A DNA stretch of 64,000 bases from Methylophaga thiooxydans DMS010. GTDB lineage: Bacteria; Pseudomonadota; Gammaproteobacteria; Nitrosococcales; Methylophagaceae. Positions 38,481-47,408 of this stretch are shown here, in pieces. The stretch's first letter is position 1. Each line of letters begins with the position of its first letter. A program made the translations under genes and the position numbers. The DNA lies in contig NZ_GG657889.1 of NCBI RefSeq assembly GCF_000156355.1, positions 93,413-157,412 of the forward strand. Direction: 5' to 3'. Under the pieces are notes generated by a model. That model was not told the origin of the DNA and made no database searches. It saw nothing but the letters and a program-made list of their open reading frames with translations.

Positions 38481-39865
38481 GGCTTGGAAAGTCCGTCTAC
38501 CAAACGAAACATCGCAGCGGCTTTGTCATGCACTTCTTGATGTTCAGACTCAACCTCTGAATCTGCGACAATACCGCCACCAGCCCAAAAACGAAGCCGA
38601 TTATCATTATAGACTAAGGTGCGAATCGTAATATTTGTATCCATATTGCCATCAAAACCAATATACCCCAAGCTGCCACAATACACGCCACGACGGTTGG
38701 GTTCCAGCTCTTCAATGATTTCCATGGCACGTAACTTGGGTGCACCTGTAATTGAGCCACCCGGAAAACAGGCACGTAACAATGATACCGAAGTTTTATC
38801 AGCAGCAAGTTTCCCGGTGATGGTGCTTACTAAATGGTGAACTGTCGCAAAAGATTCTAAAGCGAATGGTTTTGGCACATTTATGCTGCCCGGTTTGCAC
38901 ACTTTCCCCAGGTCATTTCGTAATAAATCCACAATCATCAGATTTTCAGCGCGATCTTTCAGGCTTTCTTGTAAATCAGCAGCCAACTGTTTGTCTCGGT
39001 CAGGATTTGTTAAATCACGTGGGCGTGTGCCTTTAATGGGTTTGGTTTCAACATGATCTTGCTGTACTTGTAATAGTCTTTCGGGTGAAGAGCTCATCAC
39101 CGAGACGTTGCCGGGATTAAAAAAAGCAGAGAACGGAGCCGCATTTTGAGAACGTAAACGTTGATATGCCAGCCAAGCATCGCCGCTTGCTTCGACTTCA
39201 AATCGTTTAGCCAGGTTGACCTGATAACAGTCACCTTCCGTGATGTAATGTTTGATCTTGTCAAAGGCTTGTTTGTAGGCAGCTTCGGTAAGATTGCTGG
39301 TCAGTTTGCCATCTACTGTGAACGAAGCGGGTTCTGAGGGTGTGACTGAGCTGAGTATTTCTACAAGGTCGGGCCAAATGGTATGTGTGTGAGGGTCGAG
39401 TCCAAAGCTGGCTAGCCAGCAGCGTTTTAGTTTATGGTCGGTGATGACTGCCCAATCATAGATGCCGACGGCCATTTCCGGGATGCCTTCCGCATCGAGA
39501 GCGTATGCAGGTAAAGATTCAATACGTCTACCCAAGTCATAAGCAAAATAGCCAATAGCGCCACCACAGAATGGCAGACTGGTTTGTGACTGATGGGTGG
39601 GTGAGAGCAGGCTCTCCAATAGCTCAAAGGGATCTTGTTCCGAAGTCCTGCTGCCGTTTTTCTCTGATATCAGTGTTTTCTCTCCCCACGTTTCCAGCGT
39701 AATAAAGGGATCCGCACTAAGAATGTCGTAGCGACCGTTTTCCCCGGAGGTATTTGCACTGTCGAGTATGACGGGCCAATGATGAGAACGCAGCTTAGCA
39801 AACAGTTTGGCACTGTCTTCAGGATAGGGTAGCTCTGTACAAAGAGGAGGAAGCAGCAAAGTCAT
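38477..39865 (-). CDS. pabB: Aminodeoxychorismate synthase component I PabB
   Basis: The 462-residue chorismate-binding enzyme has the conserved C-terminal motifs KPIKGTRPRD, RAENLMIVDLLRNDLG, CFPGGSITGAPK and YCGSLGYIGFDG. KPIKGT is the active-site pattern that marks PabB rather than anthranilate synthase (PIAGT). It makes 4-amino-4-deoxychorismate for pABA, a precursor of folate and H4MPT. Its place inside the mfn-like operon suggests supply for H4MPT. No pabA or pabC is in the window. Confidence 0.92.
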   Translation of the reverse strand: MTLLLPPLCTELPYPEDSAKLFAKLRSHHWPVILDSANTSGENGRYDILSADPFITLETWGEKTLISEKNGSRTSEQDPFELLESLLSPTHQSQTSLPFCGGAIGYFAYDLGRRIESLPAYALDAEGIPEMAVGIYDWAVITDHKLKRCWLASFGLDPHTHTIWPDLVEILSSVTPSEPASFTVDGKLTSNLTEAAYKQAFDKIKHYITEGDCYQVNLAKRFEVEASGDAWLAYQRLRSQNAAPFSAFFNPGNVSVMSSSPERLLQVQQDHVETKPIKGTRPRDLTNPDRDKQLAADLQESLKDRAENLMIVDLLRNDLGKVCKPGSINVPKPFALESFATVHHLVSTITGKLAADKTSVSLLRACFPGGSITGAPKLRAMEIIEELEPNRRGVYCGSLGYIGFDGNMDTNITIRTLVYNDNRLRFWAGGGIVADSEVESEHQEVHDKAAAMFRLVDGLSKP

Positions 39866-39874
39866 TTGTCTATT

Positions 39875-40921
39875 TTACGACAACTGCTGCTGCGCCAGAA
39901 GAGCCAATGCGGTTGCCGGTGCATGAGCGGCAGCATCATCCCTGTTTTGGCATAACGCACTAAAGTCGACATATGGGCGGTTCAACCTTTCGGCTATTGC
40001 TTTGATAATAAATCGTCCCACACCTGCACCAATCAAGGGGGCACCCTTATTAATAGCAGAGTGTCTGCTTAACACTTGTAAACAGGCCTGGGTAATTTGT
40101 TGAAGTTGTTGCTCAGCAAACCAGTCTGCGACAATGCGCCATTGAGCATCTGTTGCCTCCTCAGCATCAGTTGCCAGCATTCGGGCTAAACGTTGTTGGC
40201 AATGACGGTTTTGCCATGGTTGTCCGTCAGCGCTTGAATCCTGAATCTCTGTTGCGGACACTTGCTCTAATATGCACCAGACATCGCCACTACTGGCAAA
40301 CCACTCTGCTGTTAAGGGGACAAGTTCACCATTCAATGGCGCATGATGACTGATAGCGAAAAGTGGTGTGCGAATTGCCCCTGTATAGACTAACTCGCCC
40401 GATTTCTGACGATTGTGATCATCAAGCCCATGTGGCTGTATTTGGCCATCAATAAACGGAATAATATCGCAGGTGGTACTTCCAATATCGAGAAATAAAC
40501 CTTGCGAGCATTGGGTTGCAACAAATAAAGCACTGGCTTGCCAATTCATCGATGCGACATCACGCCATGCTTGTTTGGCTTGTTGCGGCTTTAGCCAACC
40601 ACGCTGGCCTGCAAAGATGTGTAATGCTGCCTCAGGCAGGATATCGGCAACACAGCTGAGTATTTCTGCTACCCCTTGCTCGCGGTTCTCAAATGCATCG
40701 ACCAGCTCTCCCGTCATGGTGATGGCATGTTGAGCATGACGACAATTGAGCAGGGTCAGTGCTTGTTGCATGGCGGTGTGCAGCTCATGAATGCCCTGCC
40801 ATAAAGCACAAGGCAATTGTATGACTTGGGTAATCTGGCCCGAATTATCACAGTAGGCTACTTTGAGATGTGCGCCTCCAATATCCCAGCCCAAAAAGCC
40901 GGTCGTGTCATTATTATTCAT
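39875..40921 (-). CDS. mfnF: H4MPT-linked C1-transfer pathway protein, MfnF-like (hydantoinase/ASKHA fold)
   Basis: The 348-residue protein belongs to the hydantoinase-A-like family annotated as an H4MPT-linked C1 transfer pathway protein. Nucleotide-binding motifs are GWDIGGAHLKVAY at the N-terminus and FLDIGSTTCDIIPF near 138-151. A third glycine-rich region is GAGVGRF near 300. In methanogens MfnF condenses the furan diphosphate with tyraminyl-glutamate. It overlaps the upstream ATP-grasp gene by 8 bases and lies 9 bases before pabB. Confidence 0.82.
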   Translation of the reverse strand: MNNNDTTGFLGWDIGGAHLKVAYCDNSGQITQVIQLPCALWQGIHELHTAMQQALTLLNCRHAQHAITMTGELVDAFENREQGVAEILSCVADILPEAALHIFAGQRGWLKPQQAKQAWRDVASMNWQASALFVATQCSQGLFLDIGSTTCDIIPFIDGQIQPHGLDDHNRQKSGELVYTGAIRTPLFAISHHAPLNGELVPLTAEWFASSGDVWCILEQVSATEIQDSSADGQPWQNRHCQQRLARMLATDAEEATDAQWRIVADWFAEQQLQQITQACLQVLSRHSAINKGAPLIGAGVGRFIIKAIAERLNRPYVDFSALCQNRDDAAAHAPATALALLAQQQLS

Positions 40922-41888
40922 AGTGTGCAGGTAATCTGTGTGTAAGATTTTGGTGAAGCGGGATGACCGGATTCATATGTTCTCTCATTGCTGACTCAGC
41001 ATATGAGCTGGTCAGGCGGGGGTTGATATCAATGATCCAGAGCCTGTCTTGGGTTTGAATCAGGTCGATACCAACGAATCCCCATAACCCCGGCATCGTA
41101 GCATGAATTGATTTGGCCAGTGCTTGGGCTCTTGTTTCATCAAGAAACCCCGCTTGGTGTGGCTTACAGTTTAAGAGGTTTAATTTCTGTTCCATGATGT
41201 CAATATGCTGAACATTAATCGACACTAACTCAATATTACTATCGGAAATAAAAAGACTAAGACTGAGGTTTTGACCTTCGATGTAAGGCTGCACAATGCA
41301 GTGCCTAGGATGGTTTTTAATAAGGCCTGGCAGGTTTGCTTCTAGCTCCGCTGAGTTATAGCGATAGGTATCTTCACAACCAGCGCCATCTCTGGGTTTA
41401 ACGATCCAAAGGGAATTAGTCTGTTTGCTATCATTTCGCCAGTCTTCAGCAAGCTGGGTGTAAGGCGTCGGTAAGGCATGTTGCTGGAGATGTTTGAAAC
41501 ACGCTAGTTTATCGCTGCATAGTTGAATGCTAGTGCTGTTACAGCCCAGAATGGTTTTATTATAGCGTTCGAGTTCTTGCGTTCGTTGAGCCAATAGGCC
41601 ATTGGTTTCAGGAGCAATGATGACAAAAAGCTGATAATGCGAGAGCACCTGTTGCCAAGCTGCTTGATATTGTCCGACATCACAAACTTCAAGTAATTCA
41701 ATCTGTGCTTGTATATAGAAGTCATTATTCAGCCGCGCGTCACGCATGACAGTTAATCGATGACCCAGCGCGACTAAATCAGTGCAAATCGCTTGCAGCA
41801 TCGCATTGCCTTCATGCATCAGATCGGGTGAATAAGGCTTATCACTTAAGGCACCGCTGGTAAGATGTTCATAAATAAATAATGTCAT
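40914..41888 (-). CDS. mfnD: ATP-grasp ligase, MfnD-like (tyramine/tyrosine-glutamate ligase)
   Basis: The 324-residue ATP-grasp protein has an ATP-binding Lys in LWIVKPRDGAGCEDTY (about 170-185), QPYIEGQNLS, and a C-terminal metal-binding WIIDINPRLTSSY. MfnD in methanogens ligates glutamate to tyramine. Methylotroph H4MPT clusters encode similar proteins. It is the first gene of the leftward operon and is divergent from the HisA/F-like gene with only 22 bases between starts. Confidence 0.8.
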   Translation of the reverse strand: MTLFIYEHLTSGALSDKPYSPDLMHEGNAMLQAICTDLVALGHRLTVMRDARLNNDFYIQAQIELLEVCDVGQYQAAWQQVLSHYQLFVIIAPETNGLLAQRTQELERYNKTILGCNSTSIQLCSDKLACFKHLQQHALPTPYTQLAEDWRNDSKQTNSLWIVKPRDGAGCEDTYRYNSAELEANLPGLIKNHPRHCIVQPYIEGQNLSLSLFISDSNIELVSINVQHIDIMEQKLNLLNCKPHQAGFLDETRAQALAKSIHATMPGLWGFVGIDLIQTQDRLWIIDINPRLTSSYAESAMREHMNPVIPLHQNLTHRLPAHYE

Positions 41889-41910
41889 TCAGAGGATTCG
41901 ATTCGTTGAT

Positions 41911-42624
41911 ATGCAGATTATACCGGTCATTGATATAAGAGGTGGCATCGTGGTGCATGCGAGAGGTGGCAACCGTGATGCATACTCAGCACTTAACTCA
42001 GTGTTAACACGTTCGACGGATGTCTTTCAGGTAGTCAATGATATATTGAATTGGTATCCGTTTGAGCAGTTTTACATTGCTGATTTGGATGCAATAGAAG
42101 CAGCCAAACATCGTCCGGAGTTTTATGCTGAATTAGTTCACTGTTTCACTGGGACACAGTTCTGGCTGGATGCAGGCATAACCAGCCAAAAGGATTTAAG
42201 GCTTTACTCTAAACTGCATAATCTCAAGATCGTGATAGGCAGTGAAACATTAAAATCGCTTAGCTTACTTGAGATTGAGGGGGCGAGGCAGTCAATGATT
42301 TTGTCTCTGGATAGGCGTGGCAAACAGCTTTTGGGTGCTCACAATTTATTGCACCGAACAGAGTTATGGACAGAGCAAACGATAGTGATGGATTTAGATG
42401 TTATCGGGGCGAATCAGGGACCGAGTTTGGAGTGGCTGCAAGCATTAATTGCCCAGCGGCCAGATATTGAGTGGTACGCAGCTGGTGGCGTGAGGAATAA
42501 AGCTGATTTAGAACAGTTACAGAAAATTAGAGCCGCAGGTACGCTTATTGCCAGTGCATTGCACACTGGTCAGATAGATAAAGCAGAGCTCCAAAAAATA
42601 GAGCAGGTACATCGCCCCTTTTGA
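41911..42624 (+). CDS. HisA/HisF-related TIM-barrel protein of the H4MPT gene set
   Basis: The 237-residue barrel resembles HisA and HisF: IIPVIDIRGGIVVHARGG at strand 1, YIADLDAIE, FWLDAGI, VIGSET and a final phosphate-binding YAAGGVRNKADLEQL. It is the HisAF-related family found only with H4MPT/methanofuran genes, not the histidine operon. Its reaction is not known to me. The only gene on the plus strand within the C1 region, it converges on fae. Confidence 0.82.
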   Translation: MQIIPVIDIRGGIVVHARGGNRDAYSALNSVLTRSTDVFQVVNDILNWYPFEQFYIADLDAIEAAKHRPEFYAELVHCFTGTQFWLDAGITSQKDLRLYSKLHNLKIVIGSETLKSLSLLEIEGARQSMILSLDRRGKQLLGAHNLLHRTELWTEQTIVMDLDVIGANQGPSLEWLQALIAQRPDIEWYAAGGVRNKADLEQLQKIRAAGTLIASALHTGQIDKAELQKIEQVHRPF

Positions 42625-42635
42625 AAGGGGCGATG
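42610..42635. terminator. Hairpin between convergent HisA/F-like and fae genes
   Basis: A perfect 12-bp stem has CATCGCCCCTTT at 42610-42621 and its complement at 42624-42635. It includes the stop codon of the HisA/F-like gene. No T-run follows on either side, so it is a candidate bidirectional or rho-aided terminator, or a 3'-end stabiliser. Confidence 0.6.
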
Positions 42636-42654
42636 TGATAACAAGCTCTAAGTC

Positions 42655-43215
42655 TTACTTAGCACCGAATGGGTGTTCGCTAGTTTTGTACTGAGCTACA
42701 ACATCAGCCGCTTTTGGCTCACGTGCAACAGCACGTTTGATAGCTTCTTTAGTAGCGCGATAGTTCCAGTCTTGGATTTTCTCATCGCTATCAGCTGTTG
42801 GTGAAATAAATACACCAACACAGATGAAGCAATCATCAGCTTCGCCTGCTGGGACGGTACCATCTTCTACACATTCAGCAACTGCCAGTGATACACCGCG
42901 TTGTGCTGGACCGAACATTTGAACGGCTTGTTTCATGTTTTTGATGGTTACTTTGTTGAACATAACGGTGGCTGGTTTAACCATCAAGTTAGGTGCAACA
43001 ACTGCCAACAGACCATTTACCCCTTGCTTCTGGTCAGTCAGAGTGCGGCAGAATGCGTCTTCTGCTGCTGAGCCACGAGGGCCCATAATAAGATCAATAT
43101 GTGCGACATTGTCTAGGTCACCGTCTTCGATGACCAGCGATTCACCTACAAGTACGCGATCGATTACTGGCATGTTATATTTTCCTGTTCCAAAAAAATT
43201 GTCAAAAAGGCTCAT
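42655..43215 (-). CDS. fae: Formaldehyde-activating enzyme Fae
   Basis: Fae condenses formaldehyde with H4MPT to methylene-H4MPT. Conserved segments are VGESLV, NVAHIDLIMGPRGSAAEDAFC with the catalytic-site His, VAPNLMVKPATVMFNKVTI, VQMFGPAQRGVSLAV, and C-terminal HPFGAK. From 43215 (GGAGGG 6 bases upstream) it is 186 residues. The family normally starts at what is here MPVIDRVLVGE (43173, AGGA upstream), giving 172. Both starts have ribosome sites. The first may be used, or the 14 extra codons may be a leader. Confidence 0.95.
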   Translation of the reverse strand: MSLFDNFFGTGKYNMPVIDRVLVGESLVIEDGDLDNVAHIDLIMGPRGSAAEDAFCRTLTDQKQGVNGLLAVVAPNLMVKPATVMFNKVTIKNMKQAVQMFGPAQRGVSLAVAECVEDGTVPAGEADDCFICVGVFISPTADSDEKIQDWNYRATKEAIKRAVAREPKAADVVAQYKTSEHPFGAK

Positions 43216-43221
43216 TTTTTT

Positions 43222-43244
43222 CCCTCCTTGCGTACAAGGAAGGG
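43222..43244 (-). promoter_or_regulatory. Possible hairpin covering the first fae ribosome-binding site
   Basis: On the mRNA strand CCCTTCCTTG pairs with CAAGGAGGG (one bulge) around a UACG loop, and the right arm is the Shine-Dalgarno sequence for the start at 43215. Folding would hide this site and leave the start at 43173 free. Regulation is an inference. Confidence 0.4.
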
Positions 43245-43297
43245 TTTATACGTAATAAAGGAACGTATCACCTGCTCAGTGCCGTCCGCTGTATGCA

Positions 43298-44167
43298 TCA
43301 TGGTACTGAAATTCTGTGTAAAGAAAGCGCTTGCTGAAAGGCATGCAACAACAACGTCGTTGCGACAAGATCAGCGGTAGTTCCTGGATTAATGGCTTTC
43401 TGTTTTAATTCTTTATCCCAAGCAGTGAGCTCAGTTAAATAAGCATCTAACTTACTGTTCTTATTCATTTGAAAAACAAGTTGTTTTGCCTTCTCTGTCA
43501 CTGCGGTTGCGAGCTCAACGGATTGTTTGCGACAAATTAAACTATCCGGAGCAGCTGATAAGACCTTAAGATACGCGAAAGCGGTTGCCCATTCAACACT
43601 TTCCCCAGAATTTAATGCATTTGTCAATGCAGGCAAACTAAGCTGCCATATATCCTTGAAATTACTTACATATTGCAGGGCTATTTGATCACGATTTTGA
43701 GCCAATTCCATGGCTTGCAAAAGCGTGATGGTTGGCTCTTCAGAAATGTCTTGTTGTTGCGATTTTCCCATGCCACCTGCTTCAGCTAGTCGAATAGCTT
43801 GATAGCATAAACGGGCATCTTCAATAGTCAGTGATGCCAGCACTTGCTGCAGTGTGTCGGGTAGATCAGAAAAGTCTTCGCATATTTGAATGGCGCTACA
43901 TAGGGGGGCAAATAGCAGCACGATACCCAAGTTAGTATTACAGTTCACCACAGTGCGCGTAGCTTGAATTGATTGTAGTATACGCTCACCTACACTCAGT
44001 CCCGGGCTCGCCATAATGGGGGCTATCGTTTCCGCACTTTTTATAAAGTCATTTATGGCCATATTGTGGCCATCACTGAAACAATTAACATTCCCAGGTT
44101 TGGGCGCCATGACTTCTTGCTGACAAGCCCAGAATACGGCATGTTTTATCTCAGTTTCAGACAGCAT
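43298..44167 (-). CDS. CitG/MdcB-like (triphosphoribosyl-dephospho-CoA synthase family) protein of the H4MPT gene set
   Basis: The 289-residue helical protein has the family pattern APKPGNVNCFSDGHNMAINDFIKSA near the N-terminus and NTNLGIVLLFAPL near 75-87, like CitG. No citrate-lyase or malonate-decarboxylase genes are nearby. Homologues recur in methylotroph H4MPT clusters, where they are thought to act in cofactor synthesis. The reaction here is unknown. It overlaps the RimK-like gene by 11 bases. Confidence 0.82.
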   Translation of the reverse strand: MLSETEIKHAVFWACQQEVMAPKPGNVNCFSDGHNMAINDFIKSAETIAPIMASPGLSVGERILQSIQATRTVVNCNTNLGIVLLFAPLCSAIQICEDFSDLPDTLQQVLASLTIEDARLCYQAIRLAEAGGMGKSQQQDISEEPTITLLQAMELAQNRDQIALQYVSNFKDIWQLSLPALTNALNSGESVEWATAFAYLKVLSAAPDSLICRKQSVELATAVTEKAKQLVFQMNKNSKLDAYLTELTAWDKELKQKAINPGTTADLVATTLLLHAFQQALSLHRISVP

Positions 44168-45074
44168 GGTGGGACGAAGCTACCTCCTCAACCCGTTTCA
44201 CGATGGCATTGGCGATATCACCTGCGACATCTTTTCCGGTTGCCTGAAACAGGCCTTTCCATGCCGGCACACTGTTGACTTCCAGCACACTAAACTGACC
44301 ATCAACCGTTCGAATAAGATCAACGCCAGCATAGTCTGCATTCACTGCTGCGGTCGCATTTAGGGCTAACTGACGCATTTCGTCCGATACCGGCGTCGCA
44401 AAGCAATTCGCGCCCTGTGCATAGTTGGTTATCCAATGTGATGAACTGCGTGACATTGCAGCGCTAATTTCGCCATCAATCACCAATAGGCGCCAATCCT
44501 GCCATGTCCCTGTTTGTTCAGGTTGCACGTATTCCTGAAGATAAAATGCGTCACCGACGGGATTTTGCTGTTCGAATGCTTGCATAGTGTCAATGAGTGC
44601 AATGCCTTTACCTTGACAACCAAATAGGGGTTTCATGACTAAACTGATCCCATTATCCAGTTGCTTTGTGACAATCCTGCGGGCACTGTCTCTATTTTCA
44701 CACGCCCAGGTACGCGGTGTAGCTAAGCCCGCTAAATGCAGCCGTAATGAGGTACGCGCTTTATCAACGGTATGCTCAATGGCACTGGCTGGGTTGAAGA
44801 CCGGCACGCCTAATTCAGCCAAGGTATGCAATACATCCATACGCAAGGTAATTTGTTCAAGGTAGCCGGGCGCGATGCCACGAACGATAACCGCTGCCGG
44901 TAACTCATTGTCTAAGCCTGGAATCGTTAAACCGGTGGGGGAGTCCAGATCAATGTGGCATTCAGCTAAATCGCTGAGAATCGTTTCGATTCCTCGCTGG
45001 CGTAGAGCATTGGTTAACTGCTCACTGTGCCAGCCATGAGTATCATTAAATATGACAACGCGAGGAACGTTCAT
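44157..45074 (-). CDS. RimK-like ATP-grasp ligase of the H4MPT gene set
   Basis: The 305-residue RimK-family protein has VDKARTSLRLHLAGLATPRTWAC, the ATP-binding VMKPLFGCQGKGIALI, LQEYVQPEQTGTWQDWRLLVIDG and a C-terminal metal site FSVLEVNSVPAWKG. RimK-type ligases add glutamate; MptN and CofF in archaea extend tetrahydrosarcinapterin and F420 tails. A glutamyl-ligase role on H4MPT or methanofuran is therefore likely but not proven. It follows mch by 8 bases. Confidence 0.85.
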   Translation of the reverse strand: MNVPRVVIFNDTHGWHSEQLTNALRQRGIETILSDLAECHIDLDSPTGLTIPGLDNELPAAVIVRGIAPGYLEQITLRMDVLHTLAELGVPVFNPASAIEHTVDKARTSLRLHLAGLATPRTWACENRDSARRIVTKQLDNGISLVMKPLFGCQGKGIALIDTMQAFEQQNPVGDAFYLQEYVQPEQTGTWQDWRLLVIDGEISAAMSRSSSHWITNYAQGANCFATPVSDEMRQLALNATAAVNADYAGVDLIRTVDGQFSVLEVNSVPAWKGLFQATGKDVAGDIANAIVKRVEEVASSHHAV

Positions 45075-45082
45075 CGTGGGTC

Positions 45083-46066
45083 TTAGAGTCCGAAGGATTG
45101 GTTTAACAAGTCATGATTCAATTCACCAGCAGTAAAGCTTTTACCACTGTTGGTGTTGGTAATAATGACTTTACCAGGGCTAAACAGGCTGCCATCAATT
45201 TTAAAAAAGTCATATTCATATGACTTGAAGATTTCGCCGAACGGACGGCCGTAGTCTGATGATGTATTACTAGGCATTTTTTCGGCCAAGTCTTTGGCTT
45301 CTTCATCGGTGGCATCGACAAACAGTTGGACTTGTCCACCAAACAAAATGGCATCGTTGGTGCGACCCATTGCAGTCATAAAGTCTCCACCCGGCGGTGC
45401 AACTGGGGTGACACCATAACCATCAACGATTTTTTCTAATGGGAAATGTAACTCGTGTGCTTTGTGCATCGCCACTTCCAGTACACGAATGGCAATCTGC
45501 ATGACACCAGCAAGGCTAGAAGTCGGGGTGAGAATGAAGGTGAGGTTTTCCGGCTTGATACCGCAGTTATTGGCAACTTTCTCAGCCACTTCCACGGGAG
45601 GGAAACTATCTACCTCTAATACAATCACGGTTGAGTCTGCTTCGTCTTTGTAACCAAACTCTTTGAACAGTTCTTCACGCCCAGCTAATGCGCGGCCAGG
45701 TCCTGAACCCAAAGCAAAGAATTTACTGTCTTCGCTTTTGTGAGACAGACTCCAACCGGCATACTGACTGCCAAGGCAGCTTAAAACCGGTGTTTTGGCA
45801 TGCACATTGACAGACCAGGGCCAGTTATCAAAGCCACTATTGGTTCCCAGTGTAGCTGTACCCAAACCACCCATGCAGATTTCACCAATACGGCGACCGG
45901 CTTCCAGCCCACCTTTACAATTAATACCGGCGTCAACGATACGGGTACCGTTTTCCAGTGTGCTGATTTCTAGGTTCAAGGCCTGTGCATCGGCCACTAA
46001 GGCGTCGACCAATGGCTGGCATGCAGCATTAACGCTGGTCCAGTTGGCGGAGAGTTCAGTGCTCAT
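45083..46066 (-). CDS. mch: Methenyl-H4MPT cyclohydrolase Mch
   Basis: Mch interconverts methenyl-H4MPT and formyl-H4MPT in formaldehyde oxidation. The 327-residue protein is of normal length with GINCKGGLEAGRRIGEICMGGLG, GSGPGRALA and VDGYGVTPVAPPGGDFMTAMGRTNDAILFGG. It is the first gene of the mch-rimK-citG-fae operon on the minus strand. The other oxidation enzymes (MtdB, formyltransferase/hydrolase complex) are not in the window. Confidence 0.96.
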   Translation of the reverse strand: MSTELSANWTSVNAACQPLVDALVADAQALNLEISTLENGTRIVDAGINCKGGLEAGRRIGEICMGGLGTATLGTNSGFDNWPWSVNVHAKTPVLSCLGSQYAGWSLSHKSEDSKFFALGSGPGRALAGREELFKEFGYKDEADSTVIVLEVDSFPPVEVAEKVANNCGIKPENLTFILTPTSSLAGVMQIAIRVLEVAMHKAHELHFPLEKIVDGYGVTPVAPPGGDFMTAMGRTNDAILFGGQVQLFVDATDEEAKDLAEKMPSNTSSDYGRPFGEIFKSYEYDFFKIDGSLFSPGKVIITNTNSGKSFTAGELNHDLLNQSFGL

Positions 46067-46172
46067 GGATTAATCCTAATTTGAAGTCGAAAAATAAGCG
46101 AATTATACGTGATATGGGGGTAGACTGTCGTTTTACAAGTCTTTAATCAGCCTAGAGTTTCGTCATAAAGGT

Positions 46173-47399
46173 TCACGCTGCAGGGCGATGTTTGTTCAAT
46201 GTGGTTTCAATAACTTCAATGCGTTTAGCGCGAATAGCCTGTTTAATGGCAATGCCGGACAAACCCGCTTGAATAAATTCAGTAGCTGTGACGGCAGCGG
46301 CAACATTGAAGCAATCACGGAAAGCAGCACCTTCAGGCATAGCTGCATCTTCATAACCGGGGCGACCTCGAAAATCCGCTTCGCCTGCTAACATGTATTG
46401 CTCAAAGCGAGTTGGGCGACGAAAACTGTCGATACCTTCCAGCACCTGTAAGACGCGATCAGCATTGAGTTCAAATAATAAGTGCACATCGGTATGAAAC
46501 TCAGCCACTTTCATCGCTAAGGTGGTGGTTTCCTTTGGTGTTCTGAGCCGATGGCATAACGCTTTGGTGAGTTCAACGCTGGTGGCCTCATGCCCTTTAT
46601 GGCTGGGTAAAACATCTGCAGGTGTTATGCCTTTTCCCAAATCATGGCATAGGGCAGCAAAGCGAACGCTAACATCATTTGTTAGCCGTGCTGCCTGGTC
46701 GACGACCATCATGACGTGAATACCGGTATCGACTTCAGGGTGCCATTTTGGAATTTGTGGCACACCAAACAGCCGATCCACCTCAGGGAACAATATCTTG
46801 AGTGCGCCAACTTCACGCAGTGTCGTGAAAAACGTCGAGGGTTTGTCCGTTTGCAAGGCTTTGGATAATTCTTGCCAGACGCGTTCTGAGACAAGGTGGT
46901 CTAGCTCACCTGAGTCAATCATTGCCGCAATCAGCTGTTTGGTTTCATCGGCGATGCTGAAATCAAACCGAGCAGCAAAGCGAGCAAGGCGTAAAACCCG
47001 AACCGGATCTTCGATAAAAGCAGGGGATACATGGCGCAATATGCCATTGTCTAGATCGGCTTTACCATTGAAGGGGTCAATGAGATTGCCATCTCCATCC
47101 TCAGCAATGGCATTAATCGTCAGATCGCGGCGCGCCAGATCTTGCTCTAAAGTCACGTCTGGTGAGGCATACACATCAAAACCTCGATAACCGCGCCCAG
47201 ATTTACGCTCAGTCCGCGCGAGTGCGTATTCTTCTTGAGTTTCAGGGTGTAAAAACACAGGGAAATCTTTACCCACAGGCCGAAAGCCGAGGGTCAGCAT
47301 ATGTTCAGGCGTTGAGCCAACCACAACCCAATCGCGGTCTTTAATGGTCAATCCTAATAATTTGTCGCGGACACAGCCGCCCACCAGATAGCTTTGCAT
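46173..47399 (-). CDS. cca: CCA tRNA nucleotidyltransferase (multifunctional)
   Basis: The enzyme adds or repairs the 3'-CCA of tRNAs. The 408-residue class II enzyme has SYLVGGCVRDKLLGL and KDRDWVVVGSTP, then RRDLTINAIAEDG and DPVRVLRLARFAARFDF. A C-terminal HD domain follows (CHDLGKG and GHEATSVELT). The HD domain matches the gammaproteobacterial multifunctional form with phosphatase/phosphodiesterase activities. It lies 9 bases after slt on the same strand. Confidence 0.96.
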   Translation of the reverse strand: MQSYLVGGCVRDKLLGLTIKDRDWVVVGSTPEHMLTLGFRPVGKDFPVFLHPETQEEYALARTERKSGRGYRGFDVYASPDVTLEQDLARRDLTINAIAEDGDGNLIDPFNGKADLDNGILRHVSPAFIEDPVRVLRLARFAARFDFSIADETKQLIAAMIDSGELDHLVSERVWQELSKALQTDKPSTFFTTLREVGALKILFPEVDRLFGVPQIPKWHPEVDTGIHVMMVVDQAARLTNDVSVRFAALCHDLGKGITPADVLPSHKGHEATSVELTKALCHRLRTPKETTTLAMKVAEFHTDVHLLFELNADRVLQVLEGIDSFRRPTRFEQYMLAGEADFRGRPGYEDAAMPEGAAFRDCFNVAAAVTATEFIQAGLSGIAIKQAIRAKRIEVIETTLNKHRPAA

Positions 47400-47408
47400 A
47401 ACAACAGT

